Source: Syncephalastrum monosporum B8922
Taxonomy: Eukaryota > Mucoromycota > Mucoromycetes > Mucorales > Syncephalastraceae
Direction: 5' to 3'
Assembly: GCA_000697355.1 (NCBI GenBank)
Contig: JNEN01001213.1
Coordinates: 1 to 64,000 of the forward strand
DNA: 64,000 nucleotides
The notes under the pieces are model-generated. The model was not told the origin of the DNA. It searched no databases and saw nothing but the letters and a program-made list of their open reading frames with translations. This document shows, piece after piece, positions 48,401-60,888 of this stretch. Positions within the stretch are counted from its first letter, which is position 1. Every line of letters begins with the position of its first letter. The position numbers and the translations under genes were made by a program.

Positions 48401-51037
48401 CGGGAAGACCTGAACAAGTAAGTCCAGCGACAGAAAAAAGAGAGATAAATACCTTCTCACACGCTATGGGGTTTTTTTTATTTCAGCCTGCAATACCGAA
48501 GTGCCTTCATTGCCTGTCGTAAGAACCGTATCGACCTCAACATCCTTTGCGACGAAAACCCAAGTCTGTTCTATGCCAACGTGGATAAATTCATTGAGCA
48601 AATCCCCGAAGTGGACCACCTGAACTTGTTCCTTTCTAATCTAAAGTAAGTTCTTGAGACCAACGCGGGTGGCCGAACGAATTTTGGACTCATGCTCCAT
48701 GTTAAGGAACATGGATACCACAAAAACTCTGTACAAGAGCGAGCGTCGACAGAAACCAGAAGAAGAAACGCAAGATGTGGACAACAAGGTCAACATGATT
48801 TGCGAGGCATTCCGCACTCTGTTGATGGGCATTGACCGCAAGAAATATATCCAGTCAATCCTATCCACCTATGTCAAGAGCTCGCCGCCCGACCTCGAGA
48901 GTGCACTTCAGCTCTTGGCTGAGATCAGAGGTAATTGGATCGTGCCTTGTTTTTTTGCAAGATTTTTATTTTTACTCATTTTCTTTTCTGTCTTCTTTCT
49001 AGAAACGAGTGTGAGCGACGCGGAGGATGCGCTTAAGTATACCATCTTTTTATGCAGCGCAGAGAACTTGTACAATGTCGCGCTGGGCATGTACAACTTT
49101 ACGCTGGTCTTGATGGTCGCACAGCAAGCACAGATGGTACGTGAAAATAGACAGGCGATGGCAAGATTATTAAATTATGAGGCCAGGATCCGAGAGAATA
49201 CTTGCCCTTCTTGCAGGAGCTCAAGAAGCTCGACACGCATTATCAGCGATTCCGTATTGATGATCATCTGAAACGCTATGCCAAGGCACTCAAAAATCTG
49301 AGTCAAGCAGGTAAAGCGAAAAAAGACAGACAGACAGTGAGTGAGAGGAGAAAAGCGATACTGACGCAACAGCTACCAGGCGACGAGCGCTTCGACGAGC
49401 TGATTGTCTACATGCAACAGCATGCATTGTACATGGTGGCGCTCGAGCAGTACAGCAACAAGCCCGAACAAAAGAAAATCATCTTGAACGCATACGGTGA
49501 CTATCTGTCGGAAGCAAACGACTTTGCAGAGGCAGCCTTGGGTAAAGCGAACATGGTGCATGTGGTGTGATTTGTGTGGTTTGGCTAACTCTATGGTTTA
49601 GCCTACAAGCTTGCGGAAGAACCTGCTAAAGCGCTCAATGCTTACCGCCTGGCCGAGCGCTGGCGCGAAGCGTTTGCCCTCGCCCAGCAACTCAACTATG
49701 ATGAGGACGCGATTCAGAACCTGGCAGCTGATTTGCTGGAACAATTGAAGGACAAGCGGCGGTACCAAGAGGCAGGCGTGATTGCGGCTGACTATGCAAA
49801 GGTAATCCATATCTTTTTAATCCATATCTTTGTCATTTAAAAAGGCCATATCTGTTGATGCGTATATTATTCCTGCAGGACATTGAGGAGGCTGTCGATT
49901 GCTTGATCAAGGGCAATCACTGGCAAGAAGCCATTCGCGTGGTAAGTCAAAGATGATATTTACGAAAAGAAAAGAAAAAGGAGCCATGGCAAGTACCATG
50001 ACGACGTGATTCTGAATGTTGTATTTCTGCAGAGCTATGCACACCAACGCTCGGATTTGATCGAGACGCACGTCAAGCCCGGCCTGCTCGAAGGTAAGGA
50101 AAAAAACGAGTACCACCTTCTTGCCTGAACCACTCATGGCACCTTTTTTTTTAGGCTGCACTCAGTTTGAAGAGGACATAGATGAGATGGCGACACAGTT
50201 TAACAAGCAACAGCCCCGTCTCAAGGAGCTCCGTGCGACCAAACCCGAACAAAGTAGGTTTTCAAACACAATGCGTGTTGGATAGTAGGCTGACCAAAAA
50301 TGGATAGACCCCGACCTGCCACCCGATGAATCACTCGACAACATTGACATGTTCTCTGACACCACCTCCATGTACAGTCAGTTCACGCGTTATACACAGG
50401 CAACATCACGTGTTTCGACCGTGTCATCCAAGAGCAGCAAGTAAGTTCCCTTTTGATAAAAACAAGAAAGAGGAAATCTCAAGCCATACCTCGCCCTGCA
50501 GAAAATCATCCAAGCTGCGCCGACGCGAGGAGCGCAAGCGACACCGGGGCAAGAAGGGCACGGTGTTCGAGGAAGAATACATTGTTCAGTCACTCAAGAA
50601 ACTGTATGAACGCGCGAACACCATGCAAAGTAAGTCATTTTCCTGTCTTGTGAACGGAAAAACCAAAACGCGAGTGCCTTTTGCTAAAAAAAAAATTAAT
50701 GTAGACGATGTGGGTGATTTGCTCCGCGCGTTGGTTCCGTTCGGCTTCACGAGCGAGGCCAAGACCATTCAGGACAAATTTGGGTCGTTTATGGAGAAGC
50801 TGGGTCCGGAGGTGGACACTATTTTTGTACCGCTGCAGCTTGCTGCGGGTCGAGTAAGTTTTGTGAACGTTTATATATATACAAAAAGAAAAGGAAGGCT
50901 GTGTGTATAGGTGTGGCTCATTTCACATATCTTTGCAGTACGTACCTCCTGAGGAAATGGACCAATACAAGGAGCCTGTGCAAGTCGAGAAGCCCAAAAT
51001 GGAGACCGTCCGGTGGAAGCTCGATCTCTTGTTGTAA
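45500..51037 (+). CDS. ELP1: Elongator complex subunit Elp1 (Iki3/IKBKAP)
   Basis: Twenty-seven exons encode 1,287 aa (yeast 1,349, human 1,332); every junction is GT-AG and every phase fits. Exon ends include 45838, 45991, 46127, 46368, 46512, 46787, 46975, 47121, 47399, 47703, 47868, 48089, 48270, 48417, 48645, 48930, 49136, 49310, 49541, 49801, 49941, 50093, 50253, 50440, 50629 and 50853. The N-terminal half is two WD40 propellers (VAYEDTTAIVHV, GILAMAWSPDQDLVIIITG, RIAWRGDGSYF, LLEVSWNADSTVLAVW). The C-terminal half is TPR-like (DPREYLPFLQELKKL, AYRLAERWREAFALAQQL) and includes the basic patch LRRREERKRHRGKKG that binds tRNA. Elp1 scaffolds Elongator, which adds carboxymethyl to wobble uridine 34. 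Start ATG 45500 (MRSLALL) is preferred over the upstream in-frame ATG at 45350. Confidence 0.96.
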
Positions 51038-51823
51038 ATCTATATGTATTAATCCGAAAAGCATTTGCCCTCTCTTTTTCTAAATATATGATAAGTGTGC
51101 ATCGCAAGTCATTTAAAAAATTGGAGGGCGCGCTTTCCATTATTGGCAACTGTCGTTCCTGCATCATACACACTCATAGGATCGCCATCCTGCTGAGAAT
51201 GATGTAAACAAAGATACACGTGAGGATGTAAGGATATCTTTTGGATGTTTGCGTGCGAGACAGCTCGCTAGATAAGTAGGCGAACAAGAATGAGAAGACC
51301 TGATGTGATGTGGTATGCGGTCGAGTACGGAAGAACACTGAACATTGATGTCTTGTGCATTTGCTTTTAGGTTCTTGCGTGCGAAAGCATTCTGCATCTT
51401 CTTTTTTCCTAGTCTTTTGCTGTCGTACAGGTAACAACTTTTGACTCCTGGATATATCAGTCGTGTATATATAGTGTATTAAAGAAGTAATGTACGGTAG
51501 TACTAGTATGTAGGGGAGGATGTGGAAGCAAGATATAAGAAAGCATATTATGATAAGAGGAAGTGCGTGTGTGTGTGTGTGCTATTATGGATATGTGCGG
51601 TGGGGTAATCGAGTGGGAAATGATGGACACGTCTAGAATGAAATCAGACACCTGGTTTTCTCTGTATGTGTGTGCGTGTGTGTGCCTTTGCCATAAGTTC
51701 GCAATAATCATGCGGGAGCAGTGACGCCCCATGCGCGCCCCTTCCACTCTCCAGTTTCAGGGAGATCCGTTCACTATGCGTGAGTCTTTTTGTGTTTTGG
51801 GGAGGGGGGGAGATTGGGTTTGA
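51038..51823. other. Convergent intergenic region after ELP1
   Basis: Simple TG-rich patches (51566-51582, 51664-51685) and AT-rich sequence; no gene seen. Confidence 0.5.
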
Positions 51824-52919
51824 TCAGGTAATCTCTGCGCGCTCCTTGCCTTTCCTTGCACCGTGTCGAGAGGGATGACAGCCAAAGAATCTTGACAAGC
51901 GCGCTGCACGGCGTCCGAAGGAACCCCATGGGTGCTTGGTATGTCCAGGCGCGGGCTGCACGTCTGAAGCGGACATGCGCCGTTCTTCTGCTTGGGCAGA
52001 TGCCGCCGGCTGGTTGAGGAGAGGGAGAGAGATGCGATGCAAGGCTTTACGATAGCCGCTGGGGGTGCTCGTCCGCAGTGCGTGGTCCGAAGTGGGTTCA
52101 ACGGGAGCGTACTTGAGTGGTTTTGGGGGAAATTGCGTGATGACAGGCGGCTGTACAGGGACATAGCGCGGGTTGGGCAGCGTCCAGTCGTGCTGGCGAG
52201 GCGGATGGAACTGGGGAATAGCGATCGTGGTGTTGATGGCAATCTTGGAGGGCGGTGGCAGTGAGGCGGAGGAGTAAGAAAAGATATCCTGGGCGCGCGC
52301 GCGTGGTTTGCGCCTCAGCGAGGCGATGCCCCGGCGCGAAGGGTCAGCCGCGTGCGGATGCTGCTGCTGGGGCGGCGGGGGTTCCACATCGCGTCGTGAA
52401 GCGCTCCCGAACTTGGCGCGCAGGTACGCAGAGGAACGGCGTAGCAAATCACCCGCTGACCGGCGCCGTGCCTCCGCCGAAGCGGGACGTGCCTCGTTGT
52501 CGTCATGTGTGCCCTGCCGCTGTGCCTCGTCATTGATCTCATTGTCTCCTTCGTTGTCGTCGTCGTCGTCTTGGTGATCCAATTCCTGCAGGTCACCGTC
52601 GGACCTCCGTGACGAGGAAGAAGTGCGTGTGCTTGGCTCCTACACGGGCGAAGTTTGTTTTCGATGTTTTTGTTTAGTGATATATTGGGAAAGAGGACGA
52701 AGTGGGGTGAGTTTAGACAAGTTCTTCTCCGCTGAATTTGTTGTTTACCTCGCCCCACAGCTCAAAGTGGAGCCTCGATCGCCGCTTGTCGAATTGTCGA
52801 ATGAGATCTCGGGAGAACGAGTCGTCGGTGTCGGCCAATTCTCCTGGCAGAGGCAGCCATTCCTTGTCCTTCGACGCGATCGCTAAGTTTACTTGTGGAG
52901 GGGCAACCGATGCCGACAT
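51824..52919 (-). CDS. Basic, mostly disordered protein of unknown function
   Basis: Two exons, 52919-52749 and 52639-51824, give 328 aa. The N-terminus reads MSASVAPPQVNLAIASKDKE and a charged FSRDLIRQFDKRRSRLHFELWGE helix; then come an acidic Asp run (QDDDDDNEGD), an Arg-rich RRSAGDLLRRSSAYLRAKFG segment, Pro-rich parts with RYVPVQPP and KYAPVEP, and a basic tail FGRRAARLSRFFG. The repeated SS-R and RRxS patterns suggest kinase sites. No family recognised. The gene is convergent with ELP1. Confidence 0.68.
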
Positions 52920-55900
52920 GCAAGAGTGGAAGGTGGAAAAAAAGAAAAGAAAAAAGGCTTCAAAGGGAAGCGTATTTATGTCCTTTCTTTTTTTCTTTTA
53001 TTTTTGTCTGCGTAAACAAAGCAGCAGATGCGAAAGAGAGATAAAAGAGAGGATAAAAGCGGAAAAAAGAGCAATATAAGAGCAGAGACGATGGCCAATA
53101 TCGTCTGGTAACGCCTTGCTTCACCTAACGCCACACGTTTTTGTGTACTTTGCACGTGCCTTGAGCGCGCACACCTTCTCTATCTTTTTTATTATTTTTA
53201 TCTTATTCTTCTTGGCTGCACACCTTTCAGATGATAATAAAATGGACGCAATCCCTTTTTTTTTTCGTGGCTGCGTGTTTATTATTTTACTCATTCCTTT
53301 GGCTTCTGTCTCTTGTGTTTTTCCCTTGATTTGATTTAGTGACATAATAGGTACAGGACTTACAGATTCTTGTGCGCCTAGAACACAAAGAACGCTACAC
53401 AAGTCTTTGGCCGTCCGACTCATTTTCATACGCTCCGTGTAGTGTGCCCTGTGGTGCGGTAGTAATCGTGAGATATGTACATACGTGTTTTTGATTCTGC
53501 CCTTTGTAGGATCTGTGAGGTAATCCATGCAGCCAAAGAGATGCTTGCTGCACGAAACGAGATGCTTGCTGCACGAATCATCATCTCTCTCGTGCACGTA
53601 AAGTAATATAGGATGTATGTAGTAGCAGCAAAAAAAGAGGAGCACGAAAGCCATAATATAAGCATCATATCATCCTGCTCAGTTATAATTGTAACAGATC
53701 ATCAGCATGCGTCGAGTGCAGGATAAAGACCAGTTCCCCTGCGTATGTTTCTTTGGTGTTGAGTGGTGCCACGGAGAGAGTGCGCTTCTCCACTTTTCTT
53801 TTCGGTCGAAGCAAAAATGTCACTTGAGCGAGGCACTCGGTCGGACGAGATCGTGGCACAATCCAAGCATCTCTCTCTTTTTTTTTTTTTTTTTTTGCTT
53901 CCTTGCTACTCTCATTAATTACTTTAGTGTCTAGCTTCTGTACACAGATCCTGTGAACCTTTTTTTTTTTTTTTTCATTCTTCCTGTGGGCATGCCCAGT
54001 TTGGCAAGTCGGTCGGTTGGCGAAACTGTCGATTTCATAACGGGCCCAAATCCGAAACACAGGATCGCCCCCTTCCACTAATACGGGATGCTGTGACATA
54101 CCAGCCAAGGTGCTACAAGGTCAGTATCCACCGGTATTCCGTGATATCGTGCTAGAGTAGAGCTATAAGTCACCCCTGTCATGATCGTTCCTGCCACAGG
54201 GTCCTTCCGTTGATCGTCATCTCGTGTATCAATTCAAGTCAAGCGGGATTGCGCACACCTGTATACCTCGTCACGTCGCTTGACTACTACCAATATCGAC
54301 AAGCAAACGTTGTATATTATATCCATTCTTTCATAACTAGGGGAAGGGTTGGCCACTATCTAGGCTCACATTTTTTTCTTTGCCCTTGTCTAGAAATACT
54401 GAATATGTTCATAAGAGGCCTACTAAACGCGTGTACCGTATAAAAATCTCGCGATGGATATGCATAAGTTACTCTCGCAGAAAGGTAAGGTCTCATCGCT
54501 ACTTGAGACGCACTTTCCGGAGTAGAGTCAGGATTATAGTCTTCATTACCACCTTTTAGGCTCTATTCGCCTTGGACCTATAGATATTTGAAAAAGCTTT
54601 AACTCGTCAATCACTTTTAATGACAAGTTAAAAAGAGAATTTCAGAAGCATTGCTACTAATGCTTCATGATAAGGCTTGTAACGCCTGAATCAAAACAAA
54701 GAAAAGGGAAAGCAATCTTATAATCTCCCTTCCTAATGTATCATGATCATATTGAAGGCGACGCTTTTGCCGATCTTATTCGGACAACCACACTGTATCT
54801 CTCTCTTTCTTGTAACTCGCGTCTAATTAAAGTCTATAAATATTGCAAAGACCAGCGAGGAATGAAACATAATCTAAGTAACACCACGTTTACCAAGTTT
54901 TTGAACGAAGCGTGTTATACAAGCTACCACGACATTGATCGCCATTATTGCGCTCCATACGTCGACATCTCTGGCATTGTCTTATAATCCATTATATTGT
55001 CTACTTGGACTTTAGAGTTGTGTACCAGTTTTGCGAGGAGGAAATCATTTCGAGTGTTCCATTGAAACCGTCCTGTGACTATAATAGGGAGCTGGGCACG
55101 CCAAAGTGCAATGTCTCTGACCTTCGCAAAGGAAAGATATGATAAAGAGAATGTGTGCAGATTGTAGGTTTCAACTTCGTGCATGACTTCAAATAAAATG
55201 AATGATGCATATACTTCTGCGTGCTGTAGGCAGCGAAAACCAACATCGTTAGTTGCTAAAATGTCACATCTCTACGAGGTCACTGTTCCATTCCATACAA
55301 GCGGATCGGGACGTGGACAGCGCTGCTAATAATGCCGGAGCGATTATATTCTATGCAGGTCAGTCACGAAAGTAGGAGCCGTTTAACCAATATTAGAAGG
55401 AGATATCCAACGTTAGCAGCCAGTGGTCCGCAGGCTAGATCTCAATGTTTCCCCAAGTCAGTGTTAGAGGCGGGAGGAAAGCTATGGCGCAAGTATCTAG
55501 ACACAATGGAAGCAAGCGGCTGCGCTGGGCAGATGGTTTTACCAAAAACCTGAAATACGGTGATACCAGCGCAAACCGTATCTCCATGTTGTCCAGGTCC
55601 AAACCGTACTTTTCCTTTACACCTTGTTTCATTCACTTTACATAAGGAAAGGGGCTATCAATCTAAAAGGTTTTTGTCAATTGAGGACATTTACACTACC
55701 TGATAAGAACGCCTTTCCTGCGGCTCGTGGCATTCGGCCGCGTCGTTGTAATCAGTCTCCTCATTTTTTTTGCCTACCACGATAAGAGAAGGTTAAGGAA
55801 TGGGAAGATATTATAGGAAACGTTTTCCACCGTCAATGTTTTGTAGGCTATTGTTTCATTTGATATAACAGACATGGCAATCACCTTTCGTTATCAGGAG

Positions 55901-56237
55901 TGTAAAGAATGGGACAACAATTCAGTGGGAAACGTCTTGGGTGAAGCAGTTTCATGTTCTGACTTTCTCTTATTTCGCTCATAACACAAGAATACCATCA
56001 GGTCTACTACCTGTTTCATTTTGGAGATGATAGAGGCCAACGAAATCAATCGTCTAGCCGAAGACACGCCTCCATAGAATGGAGGGGTTAAACATGTCAT
56101 AGGCGCTTCAAAGAGAAGAACATCCGAGCACGCAACGAAGTAATAGTAATAGTGGTACAGGATTTATGAAGAAGTAGAAAACGTTGAAAAAAAAAAGGAG
56201 GTCTGTGTGTGGGTATGTGCGCATACAACAAGAAAGT
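52920..56237. other. Long gene-poor, AT-rich stretch
   Basis: About 3.3 kb without a supported gene. Coding-like fragments exist but have no homology I recognise: minus 53426-53363 (MSRTAKDLCSVLCVLGAQES followed by gtaagt), plus 53707-53934, minus 54108-53990, plus 54736-54987 (84 codons) and plus 55332-55553 (73 codons). An imperfect direct repeat (AGATGCTTGCTGCACGAA) sits at about 53540-53577. The stretch may hold decayed mobile DNA or a small spliced gene I could not assemble. Confidence 0.45.
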
Positions 56238-57146
<909 letters not shown>

Positions 57147-57293
57147 TGTATTCTCGAAAAAATATATGAGAAGAAAAGAGAAGAAATGAAAAAAATTGGG
57201 TTCCTGATCGGTCGGCTTTTTGAGTTTAAGTCGGCGCACTACATACATACAGTCTTCTTTTTGTTGTCCTCTCTTCAACTCATTCGTTTCCCC
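57147..57293. promoter_or_regulatory. Compact bidirectional promoter of IDI1 and the next gene
   Basis: Only 147 bp separate the two divergent start codons, so both transcripts must start inside it or overlap. No clear TATA box. Confidence 0.6.
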
Positions 57294-58358
57294 ATGCCGA
57301 AAACACAGATCTCGCCGGAGAAGGCCCTTCTACTCTATTCGTCATCAGTGCCTGAGAGCGCATCGCTTACGCCTCACATTCATCAGCTGGTCTCCCGGGG
57401 TTGTTGCGGTCGCTTGACGTTGGAGCAGCACGCCGACTCAAAAGGTGTCACAGAGCTCTCGCACTACACATGCCCTTACTCTGGAAAGCATGGCTAACTC
57501 ACTTTTCTGATCAAACCAGCCAGACCCTCTGCTCTCGACAACTTACACGAAATACTAGGCACCTTTGGATGCACATCCACCGAACAAGTAAAACGGGGAC
57601 GCGTCGAATTGAAGGCGGTACTCATAAACGCGTACATTCCTTTTTGATAGATGAAAGCGAACTTATCCAAAAGGTACGACGATTCCGAACTCATCTGCTG
57701 TACCACATAAACATAGACTAAGAAACCGCATCCAAGATTCGGAAAGCTCAAGCTCGGACTCATCTCCACCTCAGCAGACGCCGTTGCCTGGGCCGAATCG
57801 GTTGGCCTTTTCTACACCCAGCACATTGACGACAACACAACGCCCGAGGCCCTCCTTTCGACGGTCCTCGACACGGTGGCACCTGGTGCACCCGTCGATT
57901 GTCTTATTGTGGATGCCTCGGATCTGGACACCGCTCGGTCGTGGACACGCCTTGACGTCATCGTGCAAGCCTGTCTGGATCATACACCCCACCTTTACAA
58001 AAGCGTCCTCTCCCAGGCCGAGGTCCACGTCCAGGCCAGGGCGGCTCGACCTTGGGACGGCCTCATTCCACTCCAAAGTGCCACCATCAAAGATGGCATT
58101 CCCGTTCAGGTGAACGACACGTAAGCAACCGTCCATAGGCCCCGGCACCTTCTTTGTACTGACGCACATACCATTTTTAAATTTAGCTACGCGATTCTGA
58201 CTGCCTCTCTACACGATGGCACCACGCGGCGTGATACCACCCAGCTTTTTGAAACAACAGAGATAGTCTCGAAGGGGTGTAATTCTGCTACGCTGGCGTA
58301 TCATTTCCTCCTAGAAATTGGACATAAACTCGGTTACGTGCCCAAATACGGCGCCTAA
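57294..58358 (+). CDS. Hypothetical protein, five exons with a 23-nt microexon
   Basis: Exons 57294-57444, 57520-57617, 57651-57673, 57737-58120 and 58187-58358 give 275 aa in phase. The 23-nt third exon is needed to join [10 protein letters not shown] to [20 protein letters not shown]. The protein looks globular, alternating helices and strands ([45 protein letters not shown]), without membrane spans or signal peptide. I do not recognise a family. It shares its promoter with IDI1, which may only reflect compact spacing. Confidence 0.68.
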
Positions 58359-58512
58359 ATAAAAAAAAAAAAAGAAAAAATGATCGACTATATTACCACT
58401 GTTGTTGCTGCTGTGGGGAAGAGGAGGTTACACCGAACGGCTTCCCCTCTTCTCTTTATCGCTCTTTATCACCCTACTCTACCCTATCTTGTGCTATTGA
58501 CACGTTCGACTC

Positions 58513-60561
58513 ATGCAACAGCCACTCACTGTGAAGAACCTCAAAACGTGGAATCGCCAGCAGTCAGGAAGTAGTTACCGCGAGCAAGTCAAGCGAACGA
58601 GAGACTATGTCTATGGCCAGGAAAGGCTGCACCCACAAGGCACCCTCGCAACGACAACTTTGACGCCTCCCGCGGCAGCTACCAATAGAAATGGACTCAT
58701 TAGAGGAAACAAGAACGGGCTGACTCAGATGTACGTCGCCGCTGCTGCTAAGCAGCATTTTGGCAAGGACACCTAACCAAAATGTGGTTTATTCTGTTAG
58801 CGAATGCGATGCCACTTCAATAAATGACAACGCGAGCGCGCCCTCTTATAAAAACGCACAGGGATCCACTCTTCTGCGCACAGACAGTGTCACAGACGAA
58901 CGAGAGATTTATAGACCGAAACGATGCAAGAAACCCAATGGGCTTTATTTGTTGCAAGTATGTGTCCAATATAGTACTTCAAAGATAAGTGGTAGGCTGA
59001 TGCATAAATTGCATACACTTTCTTCTTTTGACAGAGGTTCACTTCACCCAACGTGCAAATTGATCGTCTCACGGTAAGCACTGATAAGTGTAATTCAGCC
59101 GATTTACTTGGTCGTCAGCAGATGCCAGCGAAACATAAAAGCGGACCCCATCCGACCCGGGGCTTTTTCAATAAGGGCAAATCGTCTGCTAGGGTGGATC
59201 CATCGAAAGCTTGCAAGTCATCTATTCCATGCGTACACACGTACAAGCATGCACACACACGTAGACTGGATCTCATGCGCTCTTTTGTGGTCTAGTGCCC
59301 GATCTCTTCTTCTCGGAAAAGAAGTTTCTTCAGCCCCACACAAAGCGTCTCAGGTCACAGAAACAAGTACACCAGGATGAAGAAACCAGTGTCGCATCAT
59401 CCTATGCAAGCGACAACAGCAGTCGCCAGCATCGCATGCCTTCTCATTACTTTAAAAGTCATCCCATGCCTTTGACGTCGTCGCCGCACGCGCATTCTCG
59501 CAGCAGAAAGACAAATACAAGCGTCAACAGCAGTAGTCAACAAGTAGCGAGTCGAACGCGACGGTGTCATGCAAGGTCTAATGTTTCCGCGATCACAAAC
59601 GCAGCAAAGCAGGACTACTCCAAAGCGCAGCCACTACCAAGCAAAGGTACGGAGAGCACCTACGCGCCACGGGCACCTCATAACATTAGGCTAGTCCTTT
59701 CTTGTTACTGATACCCATGTTAGAGCGTTTGCAGAGCAAAGTCCTCTACGATGACGCACCGCATGTGCCGAGCAATTGCAGCTCCATCGGGGCCATGTCA
59801 GCAGAGCAGGTACGATAGAAGAAAAGGGCAAGGGGGGGGAAGGGGAAGCGTGCATGTCAAGTCTGCTTGTCATCAACCGGATGTCTTGCATTTAGGAGAA
59901 CAAGGGTAGGTTGTATGGCGCGTCTTTCCTGCATAATATTGTCAAAGCCGAAAAAACCCAGAACGTTGTTCCTGAAACAGCATCGGCTGGCTTGCAAGCG
60001 CCTTACTTGGACTGCTGCAGTAATAGCACGAGCGGCAGGAGTAGTGTTTGCGGATATGGCTGTTCCCTTTCGTGCACTGAATGCGACCGACCGACATCAC
60101 ACTGTCAAGCGCAAGAGAAAGGCCACGACGAAGCTTCCACTTTGACAACACACCGGCAGCGACAAGAAGATGCTCAGCCGCCATGGGTCCGCCACAACCT
60201 TCCATTTGCAAACGCCTCCATTCACTACAATCCTTATGGGCCTGCACCGCAGCCTCCACAGCAAGACCCAGTCGCGGGTATCATGGGGTTCTACCAGAGT
60301 ATGCAAAACGCTTTGCCTCGTCTCCATGCTTCCGGATCTTCCTCCGATGCAGCGCCGATGGTAGAGGACGCGTATGGTCAGGAGGAGAACTTTTGGACGA
60401 TCCTGTCCTCGTCCTCTTCAGGGGAAGGAGAAGGCAGCGGAGGCAGCGACGGTCTGACGTCGTCATACAACACCAGGCACAGCGTTAGGGCGGGGCGATC
60501 CCACCGTGCGCCAGGGGCGCAGCCCAACTTTACAGGTTTCTGGCGTCAACGACACCTGTAA
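58513..60561 (+). CDS. Hypothetical Ser-rich, mostly disordered protein
   Basis: Seven exons, 58513-58730, 58801-58957, 59035-59073, 59119-59260, 59296-59646, 59724-59809 and 59896-60561, give 552 aa with matching phases. The 35-nt intron after 59260 is the weakest join. The N-terminal segment reads VKNLKTWNRQQSG and YREQVKRTRDYVYGQ. The middle is Ser/Arg/His-rich. A Cys-rich patch follows (CGYGCSLSCTECDRPTSHC), then a Pro/Tyr-rich QPPWVRHNLPFANASIHYNP stretch and an ENFWTIL motif before an acidic Ser run. No family recognised; the cysteine patch could bind metal. Confidence 0.6.
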
Positions 60562-60888
60562 GCGGTCCATGCAGGAGGCCGTTGTCCCCATTCGGTTTAT
60601 ACGAAGAAAGCGCGCTTTCAAGAGTTTAGAAGTGCAATTTTTTTTTTATAATTAAGATGGGAAATTAGAGCCATTAAGAAAAAAAAAAAAACGCTGAAAA
60701 TAAAGCGGAAAATAAAGCGCTGCTATGTATGATACAGTGAATGCGAACGAGGATTCAACGAATGGAAATGGTATAATGCGTGCAAAGTATAAGAGAATAG
60801 GAAGCCGCATGGAGCTATTTGTGTGCGTGATGCAAAAAGTCTGGAAGATAGAAAGATAGATAGAAAGGGGGGGGGGAAATCAAGGAGG

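Noticed and set aside
53116..53334. Hydrophobic 72-aa plus-strand frame as a membrane protein
   Set aside because: It is dominated by T-runs in AT-rich DNA, with no conserved motif or supporting context.
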